This document shows, piece after piece, positions 7,602 to 15,511 of a stretch of 64,000 nucleotides of DNA. The stretch lies in assembly GCA_030247855.1 (NCBI GenBank), contig JAPDRN010000056.1:124001-188000 (forward strand). The letters are read 5' to 3'. This DNA is from Knufia peltigerae (Eukaryota > Ascomycota > Eurotiomycetes > Chaetothyriales > Trichomeriaceae). How positions within the stretch are numbered: position 1 is the stretch's first letter; each line of letters opens with the position of its first letter. The notes beneath the pieces are model-generated. The model was not told where the DNA came from. It ran no database searches and saw only the letters and a list, made by a program, of their open reading frames with translations. The position numbers were made by a program, and so were the translations under genes.

Positions 7602-9185
7602 TTACAACCCTTCCGCGCGCAGCCACCGCCACAGCGTGGTGCGTGAGACGCCCAGCGCCTGTGCCATGCCCTCGCGGTCATTGCGGTGTTCCTGCAGCAG
7701 CGCCTCCAACTGCGCACGCGGTGGGCGCTTGCCGTTGCTTTCCAGCGGCAGTGTGGCGGCGCCTTCGCTCACCAGCTCCGGCGCCAGCTGCAACAGGCGT
7801 GCTGCATCGATCAGTCCTTCACCGGGCTGCCAGTGGATGCGCAGCCTATCCACCAGGTTGCGCAGTTCACGCACATTGCCCGGCCAATCGGCAGCGCTGA
7901 GCAGGGTCATCGCCTCTGCGTCCAGTGGTGCATCGATGCCGCGCAGCTCGCGGAAGAAGTGCGTGGTCAGCAGCGGGATATCGCCGCGCCGTGCGCGCAG
8001 AGTGGGCAGTGCGATGCGTAGCGCGGCCAGCCGGTAATACAGATCGCGGCGGAAGCTGCCAGCCGCCGCGCGCTGCTCCAGCGATTGCAGGGTGGCGGCG
8101 ACCACGCGCAGGTCGACCGGGGTCGGTTCGGTGGCGCCCACGCGCAGTACTTCGCGTTCTTCCAGCACCCGCAGCAGGCGGGTCTGCAATGGCAGCGGCA
8201 GTTCGCCTATCTCGTCCAGGAACAACGTACCGCCATCGGCCGCCTCGACCAGGCCGACGCGCCCCCCGCGACGCGCACCGGTGAAGGCGCCGTCGCTGTA
8301 GCCGAACAGCTCCGCTTCCAGCAGTGATTCGCTGATCGCGCCGCAGTTCAGCGCAACGAAACGACCGCGACGACCGCTGGCGGCGTGCAGCTGGCGTGCA
8401 ACCAGTTCCTTGCCGGTGCCGGTCTCGCCGGTAACCAGTACGGTGCTGTCGTGCGGGGCGTACAGCGCGATCTGTGCGCGCACGTCGGCCATCGCGTTGC
8501 TGTCGCCGAGCAGCGCATGCGCATCGGCGCGCGGTGCGGTCCTTCGGCGTGCAGCTGGGCGCGCGTCCGCCGAGCGTGCCAGGGTCTGGGTCAGTTCCAG
8601 CGCATGCTCAAAAGCCTGCCGCACCGAATCGGCCGAGTACAGCAGCACGCCCGGCAGGCCTGCCTGTTCGGCATGGTCGATGGCCATGCCGGTACCGACG
8701 ATCACTTCGATGCCGTTGGCGCGCAGGTCGGCGATGCAGTCGCGGGCGTCTTCGCGGGTGACGAAACGGCGATGTTCGATGTCCAGGCCGAAGCTCTGCT
8801 GGAAGCTGCTGAATACCGGCACGTCACTGGCGTGGGTGACCAGCCCGATGCGTGGGGCGATGCGGCGCGCCCGCGCCAGCGCTTCCATCAGGTCGAAACC
8901 GTTGGCCTGGATCGGCACCAGCGGCAGGTCCAGGCGGCCGCGCAGCCAGGCCGCGTTGGAGCCGCCGGCGATCACGACATCGCAGTGCTCGCGGCGCAGG
9001 CGCTGGCCGATCACCGCCACTGCTTCCTCGAAGCCCAGGTTGATCTGCTCGATGCGTGCGCGGCGGTCGAATTCGGGAATGACATCGCCAAGCAGACCGG
9101 TCAGGCGCGAAACGCTGACGGTCCAGATCACCGGGCGGCCGGGGTCGGCATCGGCGTGGCGCAGGGGCGAGCGGGGCAGGTACAT
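7602..9185 (-). CDS. prpR: Sigma-54-dependent propionate catabolism activator
   Basis: Transcription activator expected to sense 2-methylcitrate and to drive the divergent prp genes with sigma-54. The 527-residue protein has an N-terminal PrpR sensor domain (about 1-190), an AAA+ domain with Walker A TGETGTGKE (about residue 245), the sigma-54 contact loop GAFTGA (about 300), Walker B GGTLFLDEIGEL and the DWPGNVRELRNL block, and a C-terminal Fis-type helix-turn-helix (MAQALGVSRTTLWRWLR). The divergent intergenic region holds four TGTTTCA boxes and a sigma-54 promoter facing prpB, which fits this role well. Confidence 0.95.
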   Translation of the reverse strand: MYLPRSPLRHADADPGRPVIWTVSVSRLTGLLGDVIPEFDRRARIEQINLGFEEAVAVIGQRLRREHCDVVIAGGSNAAWLRGRLDLPLVPIQANGFDLMEALARARRIAPRIGLVTHASDVPVFSSFQQSFGLDIEHRRFVTREDARDCIADLRANGIEVIVGTGMAIDHAEQAGLPGVLLYSADSVRQAFEHALELTQTLARSADARPAARRRTAPRADAHALLGDSNAMADVRAQIALYAPHDSTVLVTGETGTGKELVARQLHAASGRRGRFVALNCGAISESLLEAELFGYSDGAFTGARRGGRVGLVEAADGGTLFLDEIGELPLPLQTRLLRVLEEREVLRVGATEPTPVDLRVVAATLQSLEQRAAAGSFRRDLYYRLAALRIALPTLRARRGDIPLLTTHFFRELRGIDAPLDAEAMTLLSAADWPGNVRELRNLVDRLRIHWQPGEGLIDAARLLQLAPELVSEGAATLPLESNGKRPPRAQLEALLQEHRNDREGMAQALGVSRTTLWRWLRAEGL

Positions 9186-9207
9186 GGCGCGGGGGTCAGG
9201 TGTGGCG

Positions 9208-9249
9208 ATGTTTCATGATACATCTGTTTCAATGTTTCATATGTTTCAC
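9208..9249. promoter_or_regulatory. TGTTTCA box array, probable PrpR operator
   Basis: Four direct TGTTTCA copies start at 9209, 9225, 9233 and 9242. The first lies within a near-palindrome, ATGTTTCATGATACAT (9208-9223). The array sits about 45-85 bases upstream of the -24 element, the usual place for a sigma-54 activator, and close to the prpR start, so it may also serve autoregulation. Assignment to PrpR is inference from position. Confidence 0.7.
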
Positions 9250-9292
9250 TGCGGTTGGCTGGTCATTCCCGTGAAATCAAGCGCTTGCAGGT

Positions 9293-9307
9293 TGGCACGG
9301 TGCTTGC
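9293..9307 (+). promoter_or_regulatory. Sigma-54 (-24/-12) promoter of the prp operon
   Basis: The sequence TGGCACGGTGCTTGC matches the sigma-54 pattern TGGCAC-N5-TTGC exactly, with GG at -24 and GC at -12. It lies 35 bases before the prpB ATG and downstream of the TGTTTCA array. Confidence 0.9.
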
Positions 9308-9341
9308 GCTTACCCCTCTGTCCTTCAACCTGGATCGCCGC

Positions 9342-10235
9342 ATGACCGCTTCCACCCCCTTCTCCGCTGGTGCCCGCTTCCGCGAGGCGCTGGCTGCCGA
9401 ATCGCCGCTGCAGGTGATCGGCGCGATCAACGCCAACCATGCGCTGCTGGCCAAGCGCGCGGGTTTCCGTGCCATCTACCTGTCCGGCGGCGGCGTTGCG
9501 GCCGGCTCGCTGGGCCTGCCGGACCTGGGCATCAACACCCTCGAAGACGTGCTGGTGGACGTGCGCCGCATCACCGATGTCTGCGACCTGCCGCTGATGG
9601 TCGACATCGACACCGGCTTCGGCCCGAGCGCGTTCAACATCGCGCGCACGGTGAAGTCGCTGATCAAGGCCGGCGCGGCCGCCTGCCATATCGAAGACCA
9701 GGTCGGCGCCAAGCGCTGCGGTCATCGCCCGGGCAAGGAGATCGTCTCGCAGGGCGAAATGGTCGACCGCGTGAAGGCCGCTGCCGACGCCAAGACCGAT
9801 CCGGACTTCTTCCTGATCGCGCGCACCGACGCCATCCAGGTGGACGGCGTGGACAAGGCCATCGAACGTGCCATCGCCTGCGTCGAAGCGGGTGCCGACG
9901 GCATCTTCGCCGAGGCCGCCTACGACCTGGATACCTACCGCCGCTTCGTTGACGCGGTGAAGGTGCCGGTGCTGGCCAACATCACTGAATTCGGCGCGAC
10001 CCCGCTGTTCAGCCGCGACGAGCTGGCCTCGGCCGGCGTGGCCATCCAGCTGTTCCCGCTGTCGGCGTTCCGCGCCGCCAACAAGGCTGCCGAGAATGTC
10101 TACCAGACGGTCCGCCGCGAAGGCCACCAGCGCAACCTGATCGACAGCATGCAGACCCGCGAGGAGCTGTATGACCGTATCGGCTACCACGCCTTCGAGC
10201 AGCAGCTCGATGCGCTGTTCGCCGCCAAGAAATAA
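9342..10235 (+). CDS. prpB: 2-Methylisocitrate lyase
   Basis: Last step of the methylcitrate cycle: cleaves 2-methylisocitrate to pyruvate and succinate. The 297-residue protein is of the isocitrate-lyase/PEP-mutase fold, with YLSGGGVAAGSLGLPDLG, the Mg-binding acids of MVDIDTGFG, and the active-site loop AKRCGHRPGKE with the catalytic Cys. I chose the ATG at 9342, since upstream in-frame codons overlap the sigma-54 promoter. First gene of the operon; prpC follows after 35 bases. Confidence 0.96.
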   Translation: MTASTPFSAGARFREALAAESPLQVIGAINANHALLAKRAGFRAIYLSGGGVAAGSLGLPDLGINTLEDVLVDVRRITDVCDLPLMVDIDTGFGPSAFNIARTVKSLIKAGAAACHIEDQVGAKRCGHRPGKEIVSQGEMVDRVKAAADAKTDPDFFLIARTDAIQVDGVDKAIERAIACVEAGADGIFAEAAYDLDTYRRFVDAVKVPVLANITEFGATPLFSRDELASAGVAIQLFPLSAFRAANKAAENVYQTVRREGHQRNLIDSMQTREELYDRIGYHAFEQQLDALFAAKK

Positions 10236-10270
10236 GCAGTACCCTGCACCATCAAGTTTCGGAGGGAAAC

Positions 10271-11428
10271 ATGAACGATACGACCGCAACCCCGACCTTC
10301 AAGCCGAAGAAGTCCGTCGCCCTGTCCGGCACCGCCGCCGGCAACACCGCGCTGTGCAGCGTCGGCCGCAGCGGCAACGACCTGCATTACCGCGGCTACG
10401 ACATCCTGGACCTGGCCAACACCAGCGAGTTCGAGGAAATCGCCTATCTGCTGGTGCATGGCAAGCTGCCGACCCGCGCCGAGCTGGTGTCGTACAAGGC
10501 CAAGCTGAAGTCGCTGCGTGGCATTCCGGCTGCGGTAAAGGCTGCGCTGGAAGAACTGCCGCCGTCGGCACACCCGATGGATGTGATGCGCACCGGCGTG
10601 TCCGTGCTCGGCTGTGTGTCGCCGGAGAAGGACGACCACAACCATCCCGGCGCACGTGACATCGCCGACAAGCTGATGGCCTGCCTGGGCTCGATGCTGC
10701 TGTACTGGTACCACTGGAGCCACAACGGTCGCGCGATCGACGTGGAGACCGACGATGACTCCATCGGTGGTCATTTCCTGCACCTGCTGCACGGCGAGAA
10801 GCCGCAGGATTCGTGGGTGAAGGCGATGCACACTTCGCTGATCCTGTACGCCGAACACGAGTTCAACGCTTCCACCTTCGCCTGCCGCGTTATTGCCGGC
10901 ACCGGCAGCGACATGTACAGCGCGATCTGCGGTGGCATCGGCGCGCTGCGCGGCCCCAAGCACGGTGGCGCCAACGAAGTCGCGTTCGAAGTGCAGAAGC
11001 GCTATGACAATCCGGACGAAGCCGAGGAAGACATCAAGGCCCGCGTCGAGCGCAAGGAAGTGGTGATCGGTTTCGGCCACCCGGTCTACACCGTGTCCGA
11101 TCCGCGCAACAAGGTGATCAAGGACGTCGCCCGCGAACTGTCCGAAGAGCAGTCGAGCCTGAAGATGTACGACATCGCCGAGCGCCTGGAAACGGTGATG
11201 TGGGACATCAAGAAGATGTTCCCGAACCTCGACTGGTTCAGCGCCGTCAGCTACCACATGATGGGCGTGCCGACCGCGATGTTCACCCCGTTGTTCGTGA
11301 TCGCCCGCACCGCCGGCTGGAGCGCGCACATCGTCGAGCAGCGCATCGACGGCAAGATCATCCGCCCGAGTGCCAACTACATCGGCCCGGAAGATCGCGA
11401 CTTCGTGGCCATCGACAAGCGTTCCTGA
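10271..11428 (+). CDS. prpC: 2-Methylcitrate synthase
   Basis: Condenses propionyl-CoA with oxaloacetate to 2-methylcitrate. The 385-residue citrate-synthase-fold protein has the N-terminal KKSVALSGTAAGNTALCSVG typical of PrpC, the active-site His regions EHEFNASTFACRV and GGIGALRGPKHGGAN, and GFGHPVYTVSDPR. GGAGG lies 5 nt before the ATG. It follows prpB closely. A GC hairpin with a short T-run lies after it (11456-11488), before acnD. Confidence 0.96.
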   Translation: MNDTTATPTFKPKKSVALSGTAAGNTALCSVGRSGNDLHYRGYDILDLANTSEFEEIAYLLVHGKLPTRAELVSYKAKLKSLRGIPAAVKAALEELPPSAHPMDVMRTGVSVLGCVSPEKDDHNHPGARDIADKLMACLGSMLLYWYHWSHNGRAIDVETDDDSIGGHFLHLLHGEKPQDSWVKAMHTSLILYAEHEFNASTFACRVIAGTGSDMYSAICGGIGALRGPKHGGANEVAFEVQKRYDNPDEAEEDIKARVERKEVVIGFGHPVYTVSDPRNKVIKDVARELSEEQSSLKMYDIAERLETVMWDIKKMFPNLDWFSAVSYHMMGVPTAMFTPLFVIARTAGWSAHIVEQRIDGKIIRPSANYIGPEDRDFVAIDKRS

Positions 11429-11455
11429 TCACCGCCGTTGTTTCATTGCTGCATG

Positions 11456-11488
11456 CATCCGGCCGGCCCCGTGCCGGCCGGATGTTTT
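11456..11488 (+). terminator. Hairpin with T-run between prpC and acnD
   Basis: A perfect 12-bp stem (CATCCGGCCGGC and complement) with a CCCGT loop is followed by TTTT. It looks like an intrinsic terminator or attenuator inside the operon, so acnD-prpF-prpD may be read at a lower level than prpBC. Confidence 0.65.
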
Positions 11489-11537
11489 CGCCGCCGTATT
11501 GCCGGCACCCGGCCCGCCACGAGCATTCCGCCAGCCC

Positions 11538-14156
11538 ATGAATACCGATTACCGCAAGAACCTCCCCGGCGCCTCGCTGGACTACTTCGACGCGCGCGCC
11601 GCGGTCGATGCCATCCAGCCTGGTGCCTATGCCACGCTGCCGTACGTTTCGCGCGTGCTGGCCGAAAACCTGGTACGTCGCTGCGACCCGGCCACGCTGA
11701 CCGACTCGTTGAAACAGCTGATCGAGCGCCGTCGCGACCTGGACTTCCCGTGGTTCCCCGCGCGCGTGGTATGCCACGACATCCTCGGCCAGACCGCGCT
11801 GGTCGACCTCGCTGGCCTGCGTGATGCGATCGCCGACAAGGGCGGTGACCCGGCCAAGGTCAATCCGGTGGTGCCGGTGCAACTGATCGTCGATCACTCG
11901 CTGGCGGTGGAGTGCGGTGGTTTCGATCCGCAGGCGTTCGAGAAGAACCGCGCCATCGAGGATCGCCGCAATGAAGACCGCTTCCACTTCATCGACTGGA
12001 CCAAGCTGGCTTTCGAGAACGTGGACGTGATTCCGCCGGGCAACGGCATCATGCATCAGATCAACCTGGAGAAGATGTCGCCGGTGATCTACGTGCAGGA
12101 TGGCGTGGCCTTCCCCGATACCTGCGTGGGCACCGACAGCCATACCCCGCATGTGGATGCGCTGGGCGTGATCGCCATCGGCGTGGGCGGCCTGGAAGCG
12201 GAGAACGTGATGCTGGGCCGCGCGTCGTGGATGCGCCTGCCGGACATCATCGGCGTCGAGCTGACCGGCAAGCCGCAGCCGGATATCACCGCCACCGACG
12301 TAGTGCTGGCCCTGACCGAGTTCCTGCGCAAGGAGCGCGTGGTCGGCGCCTGGCTTGAATTCTTCGGTGAGGGTGCCGCCGCACTGACCATCGGTGATCG
12401 CGCCACCATCTCCAACATGTGCCCCGAGTACGGCGCCACTGCCGCGATGTTCTACATCGACGGGCAGACGCTTGATTACCTGCGCCTGACCGGTCGCGAG
12501 GAAACGCAGGTCGCACTGGTCGAAAACTACGCGCGCAGCACCGGCCTGTGGGCCGATGACCTGGCCACCGCACAGTACGAGCGCGTGCTGCGCTTCGATC
12601 TGTCGACGGTGGTGCGCAACATGGCCGGCCCGAGCAATCCGCATCGTCGACTGCCGGTATCGGAACTGGTCGAGCGTGGCATCGCCGATGCCGCCAAGCT
12701 GGAGGCCGGCAAGGCCGAACAGGCGCAGGGCCTGATGCCGGACGGTGCGGTGATCATCGCCGCCATCACCAGCTGCACCAACACCTCCAACCCGCGCAAC
12801 GTGATCGCTGCGGCGCTGCTGGCACGCAAGGCCAACGAGCGCGGCCTGCTGCGCAAGCCATGGGTGAAGTCGTCGCTGGCGCCGGGCTCGAAGGCGGTGC
12901 AGCTGTACCTGGAAGAGGCCGGCCTGCTGCCGGACCTGGAGAAGCTGGGCTTCGGCATCGTCGCCTTCGCCTGCACCACCTGCAATGGCATGAGCGGCGC
13001 GCTGGATCCAGAGATCCAGCAGGAAATCATCGATCGCGACCTGTACGCCACCGCTGTGCTGTCGGGCAACCGCAACTTTGATGGCCGCATCCATCCGTAC
13101 GCGAAGCAGGCCTTCCTCGCCTCGCCGCCGCTGGTGATCGCCTACGCCATTGCCGGCACCATCCGTTTCGACATCGAAAAGGATGTGCTGGGCGTGGACA
13201 CCGACGGCAACGAAGTGCGCCTGAAGGACATCTGGCCGAGTGACGCCGAGATCGATGCGGTGGTGAAGGCGGCGGTGAAGCCGGAGCAGTTCCGCAGCGT
13301 CTACAACCCGATGTTCAACGTACGCGTGGAGCACGCTGCAAAGGTCAGTCCGCTGTACGACTGGCGCGCGCAGAGCACCTACATCCGCCGCCCGCCGTAC
13401 TGGGAGGGCGCACTGGCCGGTGAGCGCACGCTGGCGGGCATGCGTGCGCTGGCAGTGCTACCGGACAACATCACCACCGACCACCTGTCGCCGTCCAATG
13501 CGATCCTCGCCTCGAGTGCTGCCGGTGAGTACCTGGCGAAGATGGGCCTGCCGGAAGAGGACTTCAATTCCTATGCCACCCACCGCGGCGACCACCTGAC
13601 TGCGCAACGTGCCACCTTCGCCAACCCGAAGCTGTTCAACGAGATGGTGCGTAATGAAGATGGCAGCGTGAAACAGGGTTCGCTGGCGCGCGTCGAGCCG
13701 GAAGGCAAGGTCATGCGCATGTGGGAAGCCATCGAGACCTACATGGAGCGCAAGCAGCCGCTGATCATCATCGCTGGTGCCGACTACGGCCAGGGCAGCT
13801 CGCGTGACTGGGCCGCCAAGGGCGTGCGTCTGGCTGGTGTGGAGGCGATCGTGGCCGAAGGCTTCGAACGCATCCACCGTACCAACCTGATCGGCATGGG
13901 CGTGCTGCCACTGGAGTTCAAGCCGGGCACCACCCGCCTGACCCTGGGCATCGACGGCACCGAGACCTTCGACGTGATTGGTGAGCGTACGCCCCGCGCG
14001 GAGCTGAGCGTGGTGATCCATCGTCGTGATGGACAGGACGTGATCGTGCCGGTGACCTGCCGTCTGGACAGCGACGAGGAAGTGGCGATCTACGAAGCAG
14101 GCGGCGTGCTGCAGCGCTTCGCCCAGGACTTCCTGGAAGGCGCCAAGGTGGCGTGA
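11538..14156 (+). CDS. acnD: Fe/S-dependent 2-methylcitrate dehydratase
   Basis: Aconitase-family enzyme that dehydrates 2-methylcitrate and needs PrpF as partner. The 872-residue protein starts MNTDYRKNLPG, as AcnD does. It has the large aconitase domain with VCHDILGQTALVDLAGLRDA and VGTDSHTPHVDALGV, the [4Fe-4S] ligands in ITSCTNTSNPRN and ACTTCNGMSG, and the C-terminal swivel domain with YGQGSSRDWAAKGVRL. The ATG at 11538 gives the family length; longer in-frame sequence overlaps the hairpin after prpC. Linkage to prpF identifies it as AcnD and not a general aconitase. Confidence 0.94.
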   Translation: MNTDYRKNLPGASLDYFDARAAVDAIQPGAYATLPYVSRVLAENLVRRCDPATLTDSLKQLIERRRDLDFPWFPARVVCHDILGQTALVDLAGLRDAIADKGGDPAKVNPVVPVQLIVDHSLAVECGGFDPQAFEKNRAIEDRRNEDRFHFIDWTKLAFENVDVIPPGNGIMHQINLEKMSPVIYVQDGVAFPDTCVGTDSHTPHVDALGVIAIGVGGLEAENVMLGRASWMRLPDIIGVELTGKPQPDITATDVVLALTEFLRKERVVGAWLEFFGEGAAALTIGDRATISNMCPEYGATAAMFYIDGQTLDYLRLTGREETQVALVENYARSTGLWADDLATAQYERVLRFDLSTVVRNMAGPSNPHRRLPVSELVERGIADAAKLEAGKAEQAQGLMPDGAVIIAAITSCTNTSNPRNVIAAALLARKANERGLLRKPWVKSSLAPGSKAVQLYLEEAGLLPDLEKLGFGIVAFACTTCNGMSGALDPEIQQEIIDRDLYATAVLSGNRNFDGRIHPYAKQAFLASPPLVIAYAIAGTIRFDIEKDVLGVDTDGNEVRLKDIWPSDAEIDAVVKAAVKPEQFRSVYNPMFNVRVEHAAKVSPLYDWRAQSTYIRRPPYWEGALAGERTLAGMRALAVLPDNITTDHLSPSNAILASSAAGEYLAKMGLPEEDFNSYATHRGDHLTAQRATFANPKLFNEMVRNEDGSVKQGSLARVEPEGKVMRMWEAIETYMERKQPLIIIAGADYGQGSSRDWAAKGVRLAGVEAIVAEGFERIHRTNLIGMGVLPLEFKPGTTRLTLGIDGTETFDVIGERTPRAELSVVIHRRDGQDVIVPVTCRLDSDEEVAIYEAGGVLQRFAQDFLEGAKVA

Positions 14157-14163
14157 GACATCC

Positions 14164-14188
14164 GACGGCCCGGCAACGGGCCGTCTTT
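14164..14188 (+). terminator. Hairpin with T-run between acnD and prpF
   Basis: GACGGCCCG-GCAA-CGGGCCGTC followed by TTT, a short intrinsic-terminator-like hairpin inside the operon, 20 bases before the prpF start. It may also protect the mRNA 3' end of acnD. Confidence 0.6.
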
Positions 14189-14207
14189 CATTGCAAGGAA
14201 CCGATCC

Positions 14208-15386
14208 ATGGCATTTCTCCCGCAACTCCGTATTCCCGCCACCTACATGCGCGGCGGCACCAGCAAGGGCGTGTTCTTCCGCCTGCAGGACCTGCCCGAC
14301 GCCGCGCAGGTGCCGGGCACCGCGCGCGATGCGCTGCTGATGCGTGTGATCGGTTCGCCCGACCCGTACGGCAAGCAGACCGACGGCATGGGCGGCGCCA
14401 CCTCCAGCACCAGCAAGTGCGTGATCATCTCCACGGCTTCGGTGCCGGATCACGACGTCGACTATCTGTACGGTCAGGTCTCGATCGACACGGCATTCGT
14501 CGACTGGAGCGGCAACTGCGGCAATCTCAGCACCGCCGTCGGCCCGTTCGCCATCGCCAACGGCCTGATCGATCCAGCGCGGGTGCCGCGCGATGGCCTG
14601 TGCACCGTGCGCATCTGGCAGGCCAACATCGGCAAGACCATCATCGCCCATGTGCCGATGCGCGACGGGCAAGTGCAGGAGATCGGCGATTTCGAGCTGG
14701 ATGGTGTGACCTTCCCGGCGGCCGAGATCCAGCTGGAATTCATCGACCCGTCCGACGATGGCGATGTTGGCGCGATGTTCCCCACCGGCAACCTGGTCGA
14801 TACGCTGGACGTGCCGGGCGTGGGCACTTTCGAGGTGACGATGATCACCGCCGGCATCCCCACCATCTTCCTCAACGCAGCCGACCTCGGTTACACCGGC
14901 ACCGAACTGCAGCCGGCGATCAACGAAGACAAGGCGGCGCTGGAGCGCTTCGAGAAGATTCGTGCCCATGGTGCATTGCGCATGGGCCTGATCCGGACGC
15001 TGGAAGATGCGGCGACCCGCCAGCACACGCCGAAGGTGGCTTTCGTCGCTCCCGCGCAGGACTATGTGTCGTCCAGCGGCAAGGCGATTTCGGCTGCGGA
15101 CATCGATCTGCATGCACGCGCGCTGTCGATGGGCAAGCTGCACCACGCGATGATGGGTACCGCTGCAGTGGCGATCGGTACCGCTGCGGCCATCCCCGGC
15201 ACGCTGGTCAATCGTGCGGCCGGTGGCGGCGAGCGTGAGGCCGTTACCTTCGGGCACCCGTCAGGCACGTTGCGCGTGGGAGCGCAGGCGGCACGCGTTG
15301 ACGGCCAGTGGACGGTGTCCAAGGCCATCATGAGCCGCAGCGCCCGCGTACTGATGGAAGGCAAGGTGCGGGTGCCAGCCGAGTGA
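14208..15386 (+). CDS. prpF: 2-Methylaconitate cis-trans isomerase
   Basis: PrpF isomerises the 2-methylaconitate made by AcnD so that the cycle can proceed. The 392-residue protein begins with PATYMRGGTSKGVFF, a strong PrpF signature, and has DGMGGATSSTSKCVII, DWSGNCGNLSTAVGPFA and the C-terminal FGHPSGTLRVGA. The fold belongs to the diaminopimelate-epimerase-like family. AAGGAA lies 6-7 nt before the ATG. The gap to prpD carries two SMAG-type palindromes. Confidence 0.95.
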   Translation: MAFLPQLRIPATYMRGGTSKGVFFRLQDLPDAAQVPGTARDALLMRVIGSPDPYGKQTDGMGGATSSTSKCVIISTASVPDHDVDYLYGQVSIDTAFVDWSGNCGNLSTAVGPFAIANGLIDPARVPRDGLCTVRIWQANIGKTIIAHVPMRDGQVQEIGDFELDGVTFPAAEIQLEFIDPSDDGDVGAMFPTGNLVDTLDVPGVGTFEVTMITAGIPTIFLNAADLGYTGTELQPAINEDKAALERFEKIRAHGALRMGLIRTLEDAATRQHTPKVAFVAPAQDYVSSSGKAISAADIDLHARALSMGKLHHAMMGTAAVAIGTAAAIPGTLVNRAAGGGEREAVTFGHPSGTLRVGAQAARVDGQWTVSKAIMSRSARVLMEGKVRVPAE

Positions 15387-15398
15387 TGCTCTGGTAAA

Positions 15399-15470
15399 CG
15401 CCAACCAAGGTTGGCGACTGCCGGGCCGCGGAGACCGATTGCTTTGGTAGATGCCAACCTTGGTTGGCAT
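15399..15470. repeat. Two CCAACCAAGGTTGG palindromes between prpF and prpD
   Basis: 15399-15416 is CGCCAACCAAGGTTGGCG. 15447-15470 is GTAGATGCCAACCTTGGTTGGCAT with a GTAG head. They face in opposite directions and form a SMAG-like dimer in the 125-bp gap within the operon. Confidence 0.8.
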
Positions 15471-15511
15471 GGTGCACGGGCAACCGCGCACCCCAACGAG
15501 GAGACCGAACG

